A stretch of 64,000 nucleotides of DNA from Drechslerella dactyloides (lineage: Eukaryota; Ascomycota; Orbiliomycetes; Orbiliales; Orbiliaceae): assembly GCA_020064725.1 (NCBI GenBank), contig JAGTWJ010000001.1, positions 3,224,001-3,288,000 on the forward strand, written 5' to 3'. The translations under genes and the position numbers were made by a program. Shown here one piece after another: positions 38,660 to 48,250 of the stretch; positions within the stretch are counted from its first letter, which is position 1, and each line of letters begins with the position of its first letter. The notes beneath the pieces were generated by a model. That model saw nothing but the letters and a program-made list of their open reading frames with translations, made no database searches and was not told the DNA's origin.

Positions 38660-38795
38660 TGGCAGTCTTGTCTTGATTGATTGATTGGACTGGTCTGCTA
38701 TGATCCAAAAAAAAAGTCCGCCCCATACTGCCATCCGCGGCGGGGCATCGAGTGGGTGTCATATGAACCACCAGTCCAATACAAGACAATAAAGC
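38660..38795. repeat. Imperfect inverted repeat
   Basis: The left arm at about 38660-38695 (ATGGCAGTCTTG, then ATTGGACTGGT) and the right pieces at about 38726-38734 (ACTGCCAT) and 38770-38790 (ACCAGTCCAAT then CAAGAC) are complementary in parts, with a run of nine A at 38706-38714 between them. It could be a decayed small inverted-repeat element. Confidence 0.35.
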
Positions 38796-38868
38796 CCCAC
38801 TCAATCCTATCATAATAAATAGCTCGACCAGCTAATCCTCTTATAAATCCTCTCAGAATTAAACTCCC

Positions 38869-38966
38869 GGGCAGTTTCTGATCAGACTTCAACTGAACTC
38901 TCTCCTAATAGAGCAGTTTCCGATCAGAGTTAAACCATACCCCCCTTTGATGGGCAGTTTCTGAGG
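38869..38966. repeat. Three degenerate copies of a 41-42 base unit
   Basis: The core GCAGTTTCTGATCAGA recurs as GCAGTTTC at 38871, 38913 and 38954, with spacings of 42 and 41 bases. The first two copies share CGATCAGA-like continuation and an A/T-rich AAACC/ACTTC tail; the third is shortened. The array abuts the tRNA-like segment on its right. Confidence 0.55.
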
Positions 38967-38974
38967 TTTGTGAG

Positions 38975-39040
38975 GTTCGAACTGAGGACCGCCCTCAGCT
39001 CATGGTATGTGCACTATACCACTACACCACGTCTGGTGCT
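38975..39040 (-). pseudogene. tRNA-like relic (Pol III A and B boxes)
   Basis: On the minus strand a D-arm-like segment GTGT-loop-GCAC contains TAGTGGTATAGTGC, a good A box, and 35 bases later GTTCGAACCTC resembles a B box. The T-stem arms do not pair, no acceptor stem closes, and a 6-bp hairpin (CTGAGG / CCTCAG) sits where the anticodon and variable arms should be. This is therefore not a functional tRNA. It may be a decayed tRNA gene or the tRNA-derived head of a short interspersed element whose body is the adjacent repeat. Confidence 0.35.
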
Positions 39041-39914
39041 AGTCGTCAGGTTTATATAGGAAAATATAAATAGTCGTAAGCGAAGTTGCTCCAAGAAGCA
39101 GTAGAAACTCATGTGTACAAGTAAGTAAGTACTTACTTAGTATATCTATCGGACTACAAATATTGAGCACGCATTTAATGGAACTCAAGGGACAACCGCA
39201 TATGAATCTCTAAAGATCTTAGTCAAGCCCTAAAGTCATATATTTACAATACCCTGACTAGGATGTCAGAATTCTTATTTTGCCACATCTTCGCCCGGCA
39301 GTCCGTAAGAGAGAGCACCTCGGATGTTGATCAGCTTACGGCTGGAGTAAATGTGTTTCAGAGAGAAGACGGATGCGACAAAATCAGATACACATAGGGA
39401 TCCAGGAGTCCGGCTGTCAGAAAGTTGGTAAAGATTCGGAAATCGGAGAAGAGAGCTTGGTTGTCGTCTACTCGTCCCCTCGAAGTCACGATCATGATCA
39501 CTGAGTCTCACGACTCTTACATACGTTGACGTGTGGACCTATCCATAGCTGTAGTACGTACGACACGCGCGTACATCTACATATGGCCCGAAAGCAGGAG
39601 CAATCTTACAGCCGTACAGATTGACATGTGAACTTCGCTGTTGTATACATGTAACGTATTAATCTGCGTGGATGCAAGGTGAAGGTGTGAGACGCGCATA
39701 TATCCGCTGTCGAAACCAAATATTTTCTACTGCATGTTTGTATAAGTTGAACACCTAGCGCGACCTAGACACTTGTAATCAATGATCATACCGACTATCT
39801 TGTTTGAATACTTCTCGGTTGGCACGTAAATCTACTACGAATTTCAAAATTGACGTAGAACAAAACATCTCTAGGGCACCCAATATCGATACTGCAGACA
39901 TCTGGATATCTGAT

Positions 39915-40148
39915 ATGTGCCGATATTTCAAATTGAAACAGTGCGGTAAGCACGAAATTGAAGAAACACACGGCAGTTCGCAAAGTTTGACGTGCACTTG
40001 CAATACTACCATCCCAATTACATTCGACTATGTTTCCTGCAGAGAATGCCGTGCATTCGCATACAGAAAGCCGAAGTATGAAAAGCGACCCACGTGGACA
40101 GCTCAGGAGGTGGACAGGTCAAGAGGACGAGCGATACAACCGCCATGA
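39915..40148 (+). CDS. Small MC...CGxH cysteine protein (77 residues)
   Basis: A single exon. The N-terminus reads MCRYFKLKQCGKHE: MC followed by Cys-Gly-x-His, then CTC at about 27-29 and CREC at about 42-45, giving six Cys and a His in a zinc-binding-like spacing. A basic tail follows, ending shortly after RSRGRAIQPP. The frame is open upstream of this ATG to about 39804 without another ATG, so a missing upstream exon cannot be excluded. It resembles the N-termini of the genes at 26114 and 54097. Function unknown. Confidence 0.5.
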   Translation: MCRYFKLKQCGKHEIEETHGSSQSLTCTCNTTIPITFDYVSCRECRAFAYRKPKYEKRPTWTAQEVDRSRGRAIQPP

Positions 40149-40613
40149 GGGAGAAGACTACCGAGACATATCATGCTTCCAAGAATCAGAGTAGTTCGTG
40201 GCCAAGCCTAGATAAATATATGGAGTCATCTACGTGTGAATGCATTTGGAGCTAGCAGAGCCGGGGCTGGATGTAAGTTGAGAGATCCGTCATTAAAACT
40301 GCGATACAAACAGCAGCGGAATAAAGACCTTGTAGAATAATATCTGGATATCAAATATTTGCCGTGGCAAATGTAATCTGCTTTGACAAGAGGCCAATAT
40401 GTTCCCGTGCTGTGATACGTCTTGTGCGGGAGCAAAAGCTCAGCAGTTCCGCACGCTACAAGATTTTTAACGTTAGAACTACCTGTGTATCCTCAACTCC
40501 TCAGCAACAAGAAAGCTACACATCCATCGCACCGATATATTCACCACCTAGCACCGGCAGAACTAGCAGCCCTACCATACGCCCTCAACTGCTACGCTTA
40601 CACAAACTTCACG
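40149..40613. other. Intergenic, nothing recognised
   Basis: Lies between two plus-strand genes and presumably holds the promoter of the next one. No repeat or coding signal. Confidence 0.45.
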
Positions 40614-41644
40614 ATGCGGCGAACTAGCTCGTTCGAACAACGTGTCGCAGACATCGACTCTGATGGCGGCTCTTTCGACTTCTCTGCTGCCGAACAGCAT
40701 ACTCCAACATTCACGATCTGGGATGAGGCCGAAGGCATTATCCACAACCCAGGCGTCGAGGAGGCAATAAAAGCTGGACGCGTCCACGTCTCTCCGGAAG
40801 AACAGGCAAAAGCTCGACCAGTTCGTGAACCACCATGCACCTGCCCAGAGGCCAGAGAGCCCTGGATGAAACGCCAAGCGCTATTCTTTCAGCGTCTTGA
40901 GGAGAAAGAGGGCAATCCCAATGATGGAAAGGGAGAACAGCAGAAGGAGAAGAGGGAGCTAATGTCCGTAAAGTCTCTCCGTTCCCGAATTAGACACAGC
41001 GGTAAGTGTATGGCTGACTTAAGAACAATGCTCTTCCTTCTGGAATAGCTACGACGACATCACATACGCTTTGAAGAGATACGTTGGCGCACACTATGCA
41101 GCTCAAGCGGTCATGGACGATTACGCCATGAAGTACCCCCAACAGGGGTTCCACCGACGACAAGATTCTTACAGAGACAGCTTGGAGATGCAGCTCTTAC
41201 AAGGTCCAACTCGCAAGCGCCACAATTGTCCGTGTGAATTCATGGAACCTTTCAGAGGGCACTGGTGGGTACCTGCTGATTAAACACCACGCTTAATCTT
41301 CCACTTCTCTGTGATTATCTGACGCGTTAGATTACGACAAGACCGAGACGCTGATACGGCTGTATGACAATTATAGTAAGGTCTGGACCTTATTCTGGCT
41401 TGGAATCATCTACGTCACCATCTGGGCGGGCATCTGGGTTCACGATGTCAGAGGCTTTACGGAACGCTATCGAGAAAAGCAAGAAGCACGCATTAGCAAG
41501 CTGGAATCTTTGCGCGGTGAACTAGATTTGATGACCAAGTTCACCGGCACAACCACCGGTCTTCTTGATAACATCACACCAACGGCAGTAGCTACAACCG
41601 CGACCTCCATGACAGCTGCAGCTGGCGCCACGCCTACTCTCTGA
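40614..41644 (+). CDS. Orphan protein with one C-terminal membrane segment; splicing uncertain
   Basis: Three coding blocks are clear. Block 1 (40614-41003) is charged, with the motif PCTCPEAREPW. Block 2 (about 41046-41282) contains RKRHNCPCEFM. Block 3 (41331-41644) has a single hydrophobic segment, WTLFWLGIIYVTIWAGIW, followed by a coiled-coil-like EKQEARISKLESLRGELD stretch and a Thr/Ala-rich end. Block 1 ends phase 1 at a good donor (GTAAGT). The acceptor at 41044 puts block 2 out of frame, whereas one at 41101 keeps it in frame, and block 3 again needs phase 1. Joining block 1 directly to block 3 also works. Alternative splicing, an exon-skipping form or a one-base defect are all possible. 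It resembles the genes at 49868 and 52935 in overall topology only. Confidence 0.55.
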
Positions 41645-42033
41645 TAAGATTAGGTAAGTAGAAGCACCATGAACGGCTAGACGTATCGGTCGCAGGCTAA
41701 CCTCCCAGTGCAAGCACGACAGAGAGCAGCTGAGATAACAATACACGAATATCTCCAAACTTTAGCACTACTCTGCTTTGAGGTGGCTTCAGAGGCAATA
41801 TGCGTTTGGTTTTGTCTCAATCTACTGGTTTTATTCACTAGTGGTTGGACCCCAACTTTGATCCTCGCTTGCTTCATTTTCGATCCGATTCGACTCTCTT
41901 GTACACAACCCAACTTCTATTCATATGCCATCATTTCGTTTCAAGTAGCTACAGCCTCGGCTGCACAATCCTCCTCGATATCCGCAGAACTGATAATGAT
42001 TTGGAAACGAAATCGCGTTGCTCCATCAGTTCC
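41645..42033. other. Intergenic, between convergent 3' ends
   Basis: Contains a hydrophobic open frame on the plus strand (41708-42082) that I do not accept as a gene. Presumably two 3' UTRs. Confidence 0.45.
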
Positions 42034-42738
42034 TCATAGTTTTGACATAATAAGTCTTGAGACTACATCAGAGCAAGGTTGAAACCTCAGAAGCTCTAAA
42101 TAGTCGCCCATATCCATTTCCCCTGACTTTTCAAGATTCATAGCTGAAGAGAGACCATTTGTCAACCTCACGTTGGAGGAGCTTATCTCGACAGGCCCAA
42201 TCGGGCAGGCATCTGCGCCTGTGCAACCGTCGGCCAAAAGCGTTGTCCCACCAAAATGCAGCATCCCGCTGCCAAGACCCATCAAGCTTTCGCCCAGCTG
42301 TCCCGCTGACAGGGCTCCACGGCGTCCATCCTCCCTTCTCCCCCATCTGGCAAGCCGAGCAGCCTCGCAAGGTGCACTAGGCACTGGCTATGGATTATCT
42401 CCGCGTCCAGGGGCCTCGCTTGCAGCAATTACGTATGCATTCGACAGCTCTATCCCCGCGAGGCGAGATATCTGACTGTCCGCACCGGAACTCGATGGAA
42501 GCGGTGGCGGATTGAGGAGACCGTCGGGGTTTTTGAACCTTGAACCTTCCCGAATGAGCCTGCTGGGAAAGCGATGGGTATCACCGCATGTGGCGGCTTC
42601 TAAGAATATCTCTGGTACTCGTCGGTTCAGGCTAACTGAGCTCAGGGCATGGTTGCAGTCACGGATATAGGATGGTTGCATGGTGAAGGTAGAAGCTTGT
42701 ATTGTAGCTTTGCTGTTCCGCAGGTACTTTGAGTACAT
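42034..42738 (-). CDS. Small orphan protein; apparent stop lies in a probable 45-base intron
   Basis: Two open stretches in the same frame (42738-42391 and 42387-42034) are separated only by a TAG at 42390-42388. A phase-0 intron from 42432 (donor GTAATT after a Tyr codon) to 42388 (acceptor CATAG) would remove the stop exactly and keep the frame, giving 219 residues from the ATG at 42738 or 200 from the better-placed CACCATG at 42681. The first half has a Pro/Ser loop (LLNPPPLPSSSG); the second is Gly/Ala-rich and ends in FQPCSDVVSRLIMSKL. No family recognised. It is divergent from the WW-domain gene with about 270 bases between starts. It could instead be a chance open region. Confidence 0.35.
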
Positions 42739-43008
42739 TGATACCGTGACGAACTATTGGCCGCAAGCTGGGACATGGGTTGGCGCGTTCCCCGCCGTTA
42801 ACCCGCATGCATATAAATACTGAATGCATCTGCGACTACGACCGTCCCTTCCGGATCCTCTAATTCAATTCACAGTTCGAGATTGCACACTCGCCAGTGC
42901 CGTTCATATCCTCTCTACCTCGAAACTAATATCTTCTATCGGCTTTAATAATTTTCAGCCTTGATCACTCCTGCGTCCATCGATTCCGCCTGCTGAAAAC
43001 GAGCTGCG

Positions 43009-43738
43009 ATGTCTAACTACGCCGATAGCATGTTGGGCCACCCCACAGACCCGAATGTCGGCCTACCACCTGGCTGGACGGCTCGCTGGGATCAAAATAA
43101 CCAGCATTGGTTCTACGTCGACACCAACTCTGGCCGTACTCAATGGGAGCGTCCCGGCGCCAATTACGGCGCCCCGCCATCGTCGGGTAGTGGCGGCTAC
43201 GGCTCCTCCAACTATGATAATCACTACGACAACAAAGGATACCACAAGAGTATGCATGCACCCCTGTACTGAGTAGCCCATGTTGAATTCTACAATAGTA
43301 ACCGAGCTAACCAATGAACTTTCTACAGACTGGGAATCACATCAGGACAAATACGCCGCAGAACCCGAGCATTCTATCCCTTCCGGCCGTCCGAAATCGC
43401 CCAAGAAGCACAGCCATTGGGGAGGCTACGCGGCTGCCGGCCTCGGTGCCCTAGGTCTCGGTGTTTTAGGCGGCGCTGTCCTCGGCAGCGAAGCCGACAA
43501 TATCGCCGGCTGGACCGGTGAGAAAGTCGGCGAAGCAGAAGGCAAGATCCATAACGTTGAGACGGATATAGTCGATGCCCCAGAGAACGTAGCTGAATGG
43601 GCTGGTGATAAGGTTGGTGAGGTTGAGCACTTTGGCGACGAGGTGAAGCAATATGGCGATAATATCGACAATGCGTATGATGAGGGCAAGTATGAGGGTC
43701 GGTATGACGATGATGATGGTGGCGATTATGATGACTAA
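43009..43738 (+). CDS. WW-domain protein with glycine-zipper segment and acidic tail
   Basis: Two exons, 43009-43249 and 43329-43738 (79-base intron, phase 1), give 216 residues. Residues 19-49 form a WW domain: LPPGW with Trp23, an aromatic WFYV strand, and Trp46 followed by ERP (Pro49), which binds proline-rich ligands. After a Gly/Ser/Tyr linker comes a hydrophobic Gly/Ala zipper (AAAGLGALGLGVLGGAVLG, about 126-146), then alternating amphipathic stretches (IAGWTGEKVGEAEGKI, VAEWAGDKVGEVEHF) that look like an internal duplication, and an Asp/Tyr/Gly tail. The zipper could insert in or bridge membranes. The combination of WW domain and glycine zipper suggests an adaptor tethered to a membrane; this is inference. 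Confidence 0.8.
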
Positions 43739-44059
43739 ACCGCTATTGATCTGGTGGCGGAGTTGACTCTAGTGGGCAATGAATATTCATTATGCGGAGG
43801 CGTCACTGGCGCGACGATGTACGTGCATTTCCCTCATGAACGAATCTTCGGCGCATCATACTCGAACGATACTATAATTAGGAATTTTCATTATTGGAAT
43901 AGTCATTTATGATGCGTCCCCTGAGTGTCCGCAACTATTATGGGTCCTGTATACCGACTTCTATTATAAAACATACGAAACTTTTGGCTTCATGCATCCA
44001 CAAACTGATTACCAGACCGCTGAAATGCTAGTCAATGCTATCGTCGCTCCGTCTGTCTG
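43739..44059. other. Intergenic, between convergent 3' ends
   Basis: Between the WW-domain gene and the MBOAT-like gene. No gene seen. Confidence 0.5.
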
Positions 44060-45700
44060 TCATAGCCTGACGCCCCAACCACCTAAACTCCCCTCACGAT
44101 CCCACCGTAGCCACTCATCTGGCCTGTCCCACCGCCACGCTTGCTGTCCCGCCAGCCATCGCCAGAAACTCAAAGCGACAGGCTCTGCCACCGAAATCCC
44201 GCCATGCAGAAAGTCATACGCGAAAACCTCACTGCACCATAGCAGCCAAGTCGTTGAATATATCGTCGTTATAGTTTTCCCCAGCACACCCTTCGAATCC
44301 ACCCCAGCTGCTTTCAATGCTTTAAAAAGCGCAATCTCACCGAGAAATCCCACCGGCTGTAGCAGAAAGAACCCAGCCGCAGACTTCCACCGTCTGTTCA
44401 ACGTGTAGCATCCGACGCCATGCAGGGCGCCAGAGTTCGCGAACGCCGCAATCATCACTATTATCTGCGCGCCTGCGCTCCGGCGGTCCAACTGCAACAG
44501 GTGAAATGCAATCCACTCGCCAGGATACGAAAAGTACTTTTTGAAGATACTGTGCCAGAACTTCGTCCAGAATCCTCGTAGGCTCGTCATGTCGGCGGGC
44601 GATCCAAACAACGGTACCCATCCTTCTGGCCGCGTGAGAGGAACGAGAGTCGTGAACAACAGTGCTGCGATGCTGAAAAGTTGTGTCAGAATGGCGTATA
44701 CGGAAAATAAACCCAGGTACTTCCGGAATACATGGTGCCAAAGGAACGGTATCGCCGCCGGGTTAACGGGGACGAAGCCTGGCAGGCATAGCGCGTAATA
44801 TTCGTCGTCCGGCAGGGTAGTAGGATGAAACGGCGTCGTCCAGCATACCGGCGTAGTAAAATACGGGTCGATGGCGGCGATAAAGCTGAAGCTCTCGAGG
44901 ATCACATAACTAATGCATATCTTCGAGGCGTGCGTTTGAAGGAAGGAAACGAAGCTGGTGTCCGGCGATGGCGCCGGCGGGATATGACGGATCTGAAACT
45001 TCCATCCTACGCCACGGGAGGCGAATAGCAGCGACCACGTAAACCGTATCCGTTGCTTCAGCGGATATGACGATATCGCAGGATAACCCAATCCATCCTC
45101 TATGGACACCTTACCGCCCGCGGTTCCGTTCGACACACCGTGGGACCCGCCGTTCGCGACGCCATTCCCAAGGCGGGAACTACTACCGTTAGCCGTATGT
45201 TTATCCCTATCCTCGTACGTTCCACCGTTCGCAGACCCGTTCGCAGACCCGTTCGAATGCTTCTCATCCCCGTTCATATCCCGAAGGCCCGTTGTGCCAT
45301 TGCCATGGCCATTGTGTGTGTATGCATGTCCGTTGGTAGCCGCGACGCCAGTATCGTCAACTGACCACTTGACGTCCGGGTCCCGCGCCACATCCTTCAC
45401 GACGAGCAGATTGAATGCCTGCAAGGAACCGTAGTACGCATATGCGCCCACGCAGAACGCGAAACCCCAGTGACTGCTGCTGTATAGCGCGACGAGCCGG
45501 GCGTACAACCCCACAATCACGGGGAGCGCGATCGCGTTGCGAAGCGGTGATTTTTCCGGATGTAGTAGGAGCGTGAGGAAGAGGAGCAGTAGCGGGAAGA
45601 AGGCTTCATGGAGGAGGATTGGTGTCGTGGTGGCAAGGGTGGACAGGCGCGTTGGGTAGAGCGCGTACGGCGTTAGTGATGAGCTTGGGAAAAGCGGCAT
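44060..45700 (-). CDS. MBOAT / wax-synthase-like membrane O-acyltransferase
   Basis: A single exon of 546 residues with many hydrophobic segments, including a Leu-rich N-terminal helix (about 35-47) and several after residue 270. The hallmarks are RGFWTKFWHSIFKKY (about 375-389) and NSGALHGVG, whose His (about 427) is the expected catalytic residue of the MBOAT/wax synthase family. Fungal relatives such as Tri7-type and AusQ-type acetyltransferases acylate secondary metabolites; lipid acylation is the alternative. No biosynthetic cluster is evident nearby, so a metabolite role is not supported by context. Residues about 115-205 are a low-complexity Asn/Gly/Ser/His insert (NGSANGSANGG and similar), presumably a loop facing one side of the membrane. 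Confidence 0.82.
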   Translation of the reverse strand: MPLFPSSSLTPYALYPTRLSTLATTTPILLHEAFFPLLLLFLTLLLHPEKSPLRNAIALPVIVGLYARLVALYSSSHWGFAFCVGAYAYYGSLQAFNLLVVKDVARDPDVKWSVDDTGVAATNGHAYTHNGHGNGTTGLRDMNGDEKHSNGSANGSANGGTYEDRDKHTANGSSSRLGNGVANGGSHGVSNGTAGGKVSIEDGLGYPAISSYPLKQRIRFTWSLLFASRGVGWKFQIRHIPPAPSPDTSFVSFLQTHASKICISYVILESFSFIAAIDPYFTTPVCWTTPFHPTTLPDDEYYALCLPGFVPVNPAAIPFLWHHVFRKYLGLFSVYAILTQLFSIAALLFTTLVPLTRPEGWVPLFGSPADMTSLRGFWTKFWHSIFKKYFSYPGEWIAFHLLQLDRRSAGAQIIVMIAAFANSGALHGVGCYTLNRRWKSAAGFFLLQPVGFLGEIALFKALKAAGVDSKGVLGKTITTIYSTTWLLWCSEVFAYDFLHGGISVAEPVALSFWRWLAGQQAWRWDRPDEWLRWDREGSLGGWGVRL

Positions 45701-46279
45701 GGTGTCAGTGACGCCGATGGAAGCGTGTTGGAGGAGTCGCGATGTCGTGGAGGAGCGGAAGATTCATCTCATGCATGGCGGTGAAAAAACTTGCGGATGG
45801 ATGACGACGGGTGCCATGTTAAGAATCGGATGCCCGAATCCGAAATGACGTCCCCTGCGTTCGCAGAGATGGAACGTTACGTCGCTTGGCCAGCCGCCAA
45901 CACGCGTCGTCGATAGTCACAGCGGCAGAACGATATAAAGTGAAGGATTCAAGAGACAAAGCACCATGGTGCTATATAACATCGCCAACCGTCGACGGGT
46001 ATGTATGTATTTACAGACGGAGAACAACCGCTATTAAAAATCCAGTATATCGCGCGCATCGCGATCAAATGCCGCCGTATGCATAAGCACCCTGAATGCA
46101 GAAACAAGATCTCAACCCGCTCTCAGAAACATGAAGTAACATAAAGAAGAAATGTAAACGCCTTGTACGCTTATGCAACAAAACTGTTGCCAAAGATGCA
46201 GAATGTACGACTAGCGATAGTGGTATTTCTCCCGATCATCTAGTTCGTAGACATCCTCATTCTTGAGCCGACCATACAG
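45701..46279. other. Intergenic, upstream of the MBOAT-like gene
   Basis: Holds the MBOAT promoter and the 3' UTR of the protease-like gene. No gene recognised. Confidence 0.5.
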
Positions 46280-48250
46280 TCACCGCCCGTCTCTCCTTAC
46301 CTCACCAGCGGGCATCTCATAGATCATATCACTCCCGCCTAGTTCAGCATGCTCTTGCCCGCCCATCGCGACATGCTCCTGTCCACCCAACTCAGCGCGA
46401 GGAGCATGGGATTGTCCACCCAACTCAGCGCGGTGAGCGTGGGACTGCCCGCCCAATTCGGCGGCGTGAGCATGGGACTGCCCACCCAACTCAGCGTAGA
46501 CCGGCCCGCCCTCTCCGCCATACGGCCGCGCGAGGGGCGTCCCGTCAGCTTCGTGCCGCCAGCCCGCCTCAGCAGCCTTTCCATCGGCTTCATGCATTCC
46601 TGCCACTCCGGCCAAGGGCTTCTGATCTCCCTGCCATTTATCACCGGCAAGCTCGTTCTGCGGCCGTGTTTGGGCGGCGCCGTCCATTTCGGGGATAGCA
46701 GCACTTGCAGGTTCAGGAGCTGGCGGTTGCTGCCGTCTCCGCCACCACCACCATCCTCCCACCAATGCTGCAATGACCGCTACACCTCCCACAGCGCCGC
46801 CGACAATGGCACCGATGGGTGTGCTGCTGCCGCCGCCCTTTCGGAATATTTGCGTAGGCAAATGTGTAACAATGTTGGACGGCTGGTTGCTCCAGTCGGC
46901 TTGGAAGATACGGAATGTGCCAAAGTGGTATTCAGCAAACAGGTATATCTCCTGCATGAACGCACGGCCTAGCCTCGGGTTTCCCTCTTCCGGCAGGCGC
47001 TTCAGCGGGAAGTACCATGACTTTGTATTGGAGCCGAGAATTTCAGGACCACTGGCTTGTAGAGAAAAGGCGCTGTAAGGTATTTCGAGATTCATCGTGG
47101 TAGTGTTCTGTGCGGAGTCTGCGATCGTGAATGTGAACGTCGGGTTGGCGTTCAGCAGCTGATCATGCTGTTGTTCCGTGAGGAGATAGAGGCCGACAGT
47201 TTCGTTGTATGTCAAGTTCAATGCGCGCTCGAAGATTGCGCAAGTGGCATTCGGCAGCCAGAGGTAGGCGGTCGACGAATCGATGGCGATCTGCTGGCTG
47301 CTGGTGGTGCGCCGCCAGTCATTGTCGAGGAGTTCGGCGGTCCCCCGCTCGCCGTTGACGTAGACGCCGGAGGCTTTTATCGAGGAAAGGGCCACGAGGA
47401 ATGCGTAGGTGAAATCGTTTGATTGCGTGAAAATGAGATCGTTGTCCACGTATTTGGACGTATCGTAGCCGCCGAACACCAGCGACGCCGCAGATGTCTT
47501 GCTTCCTGTGAAGCCGAAAGTTCAGTAAAGTCCCCATATCTCAGTTGCTACATGCTCGGCCACCTACGGTAGATGGCACCCGCCTGATACCCCCAACTTA
47601 GACTCGGAATCGTCCCCTTGTTATATAGCGAGGTCAGGAAGCTGGGCTGGGGGTCGTTAAAGTTTGTGAAATTCGTCGGTTGACTCCCGAGTCCGAACAG
47701 GCCGGTATACCATTGATTGCTGGCAACTGTGACGACTACCTGATTCGGCAGAGTGGGTGCACGGTTCGTATTGGTTATCCCAACCGTATCCATGCCGTAG
47801 TCGCCGATGGAATTGTATCCCAAGTCCTTTGCAAGATCCGTCTTGTATAACCCCCGATCCGCCCATGTCGACGAACCGTTGATATTGAAAGTTTGCCCAC
47901 GCTTGTCGGAGCACGTTTCGGCGGCTTGGTTCCGGCAGGCGGTGCTGTCTATCACCCAGATTTCCTGCCAGCTGGTCGCGGGAAGGACACGGACGATCTG
48001 TTCTGGAGTACCCAGACGCATGAAAAAGGTACCCCAGCTCCCATCGTTACCTTCCCTGCAGATGGAGTCAGCAACATTATCGCACGTTCAGGGATTTGAA
48101 ATCGTACCAGGCGCTACTCGCGGGCCAGTTGAGCGCTGTCGCATTCAGGTTCGGTATTTGTTGCGAGCCGACGATGCTGACCTCGGCGGTAAGCAAGAGG
48201 AAGGTCCAAAGCAGAAGCGACGATGACCGTGGGACTGCGGCTGAACCCAT
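46280..48250 (-). CDS. Membrane-anchored aspartic-protease-like protein, probably inactive
   Basis: Three exons, 48250-48108, 48055-47568 and 47505-46280, join in frame (introns 52 and 62 bases) to 618 residues. Signal peptide at about 10-30, a pepsin-like ectodomain to about 440, one membrane helix (GAIVGGAVGGVAVIAALVGG, then four Trp) and a cytoplasmic tail. The LGTPEQ strand precedes the first active-site position, but the expected DTG is A74-T75-S76. The second site is D286-S-S rather than DTG or DSG. Without the first Asp the protein should not be a standard protease; a glycan-binding, wall-sensing or scaffold role is plausible. Ectodomain Asn-X-Ser/Thr sites are frequent. The tail carries four copies of an AELGGQ(S/E)HA(H/P)R-like unit. 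Confidence 0.82.
46335..46500 (-). repeat. Coding tandem repeat, about 33-base unit
   Basis: Within the cytoplasmic tail of the protease-like gene, AELGGQSHAH, AELGGQSHAHR, AELGGQSHAPR and AELGGQEH follow one another, then degrade to MGGQEH and AELGG. On the plus strand the unit includes CCACCCAACTCAGCG, repeated about every 33 bases. Confidence 0.85.

Larger units (their letters stand above)
34809..39914. other. 5 kb gene-poor gap
   Basis: Apart from the possible upstream start at 34931, no gene is supportable. The piece at about 35200-35510 is visibly more GC-rich than its surroundings and is open for 101 codons on the plus strand, but it is also largely open on the other strand and has no motif. 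From 36000 to 39900 the sequence is AT-leaning with short palindromes such as GTAAGTAAGTACTTACTTA near 39121. The tRNA-like relic and the short repeats are listed separately. Confidence 0.5.

Noticed and set aside
38975..39040. Functional tRNA gene
   Set aside because: A and B boxes are present, but the T-stem and acceptor stem do not pair and the anticodon arm is replaced by another hairpin.
41708..42082. Hydrophobic 124-codon plus-strand frame
   Set aside because: Lies between convergent genes, has no motif, and its hydrophobicity is explained by T-rich 3' sequence.
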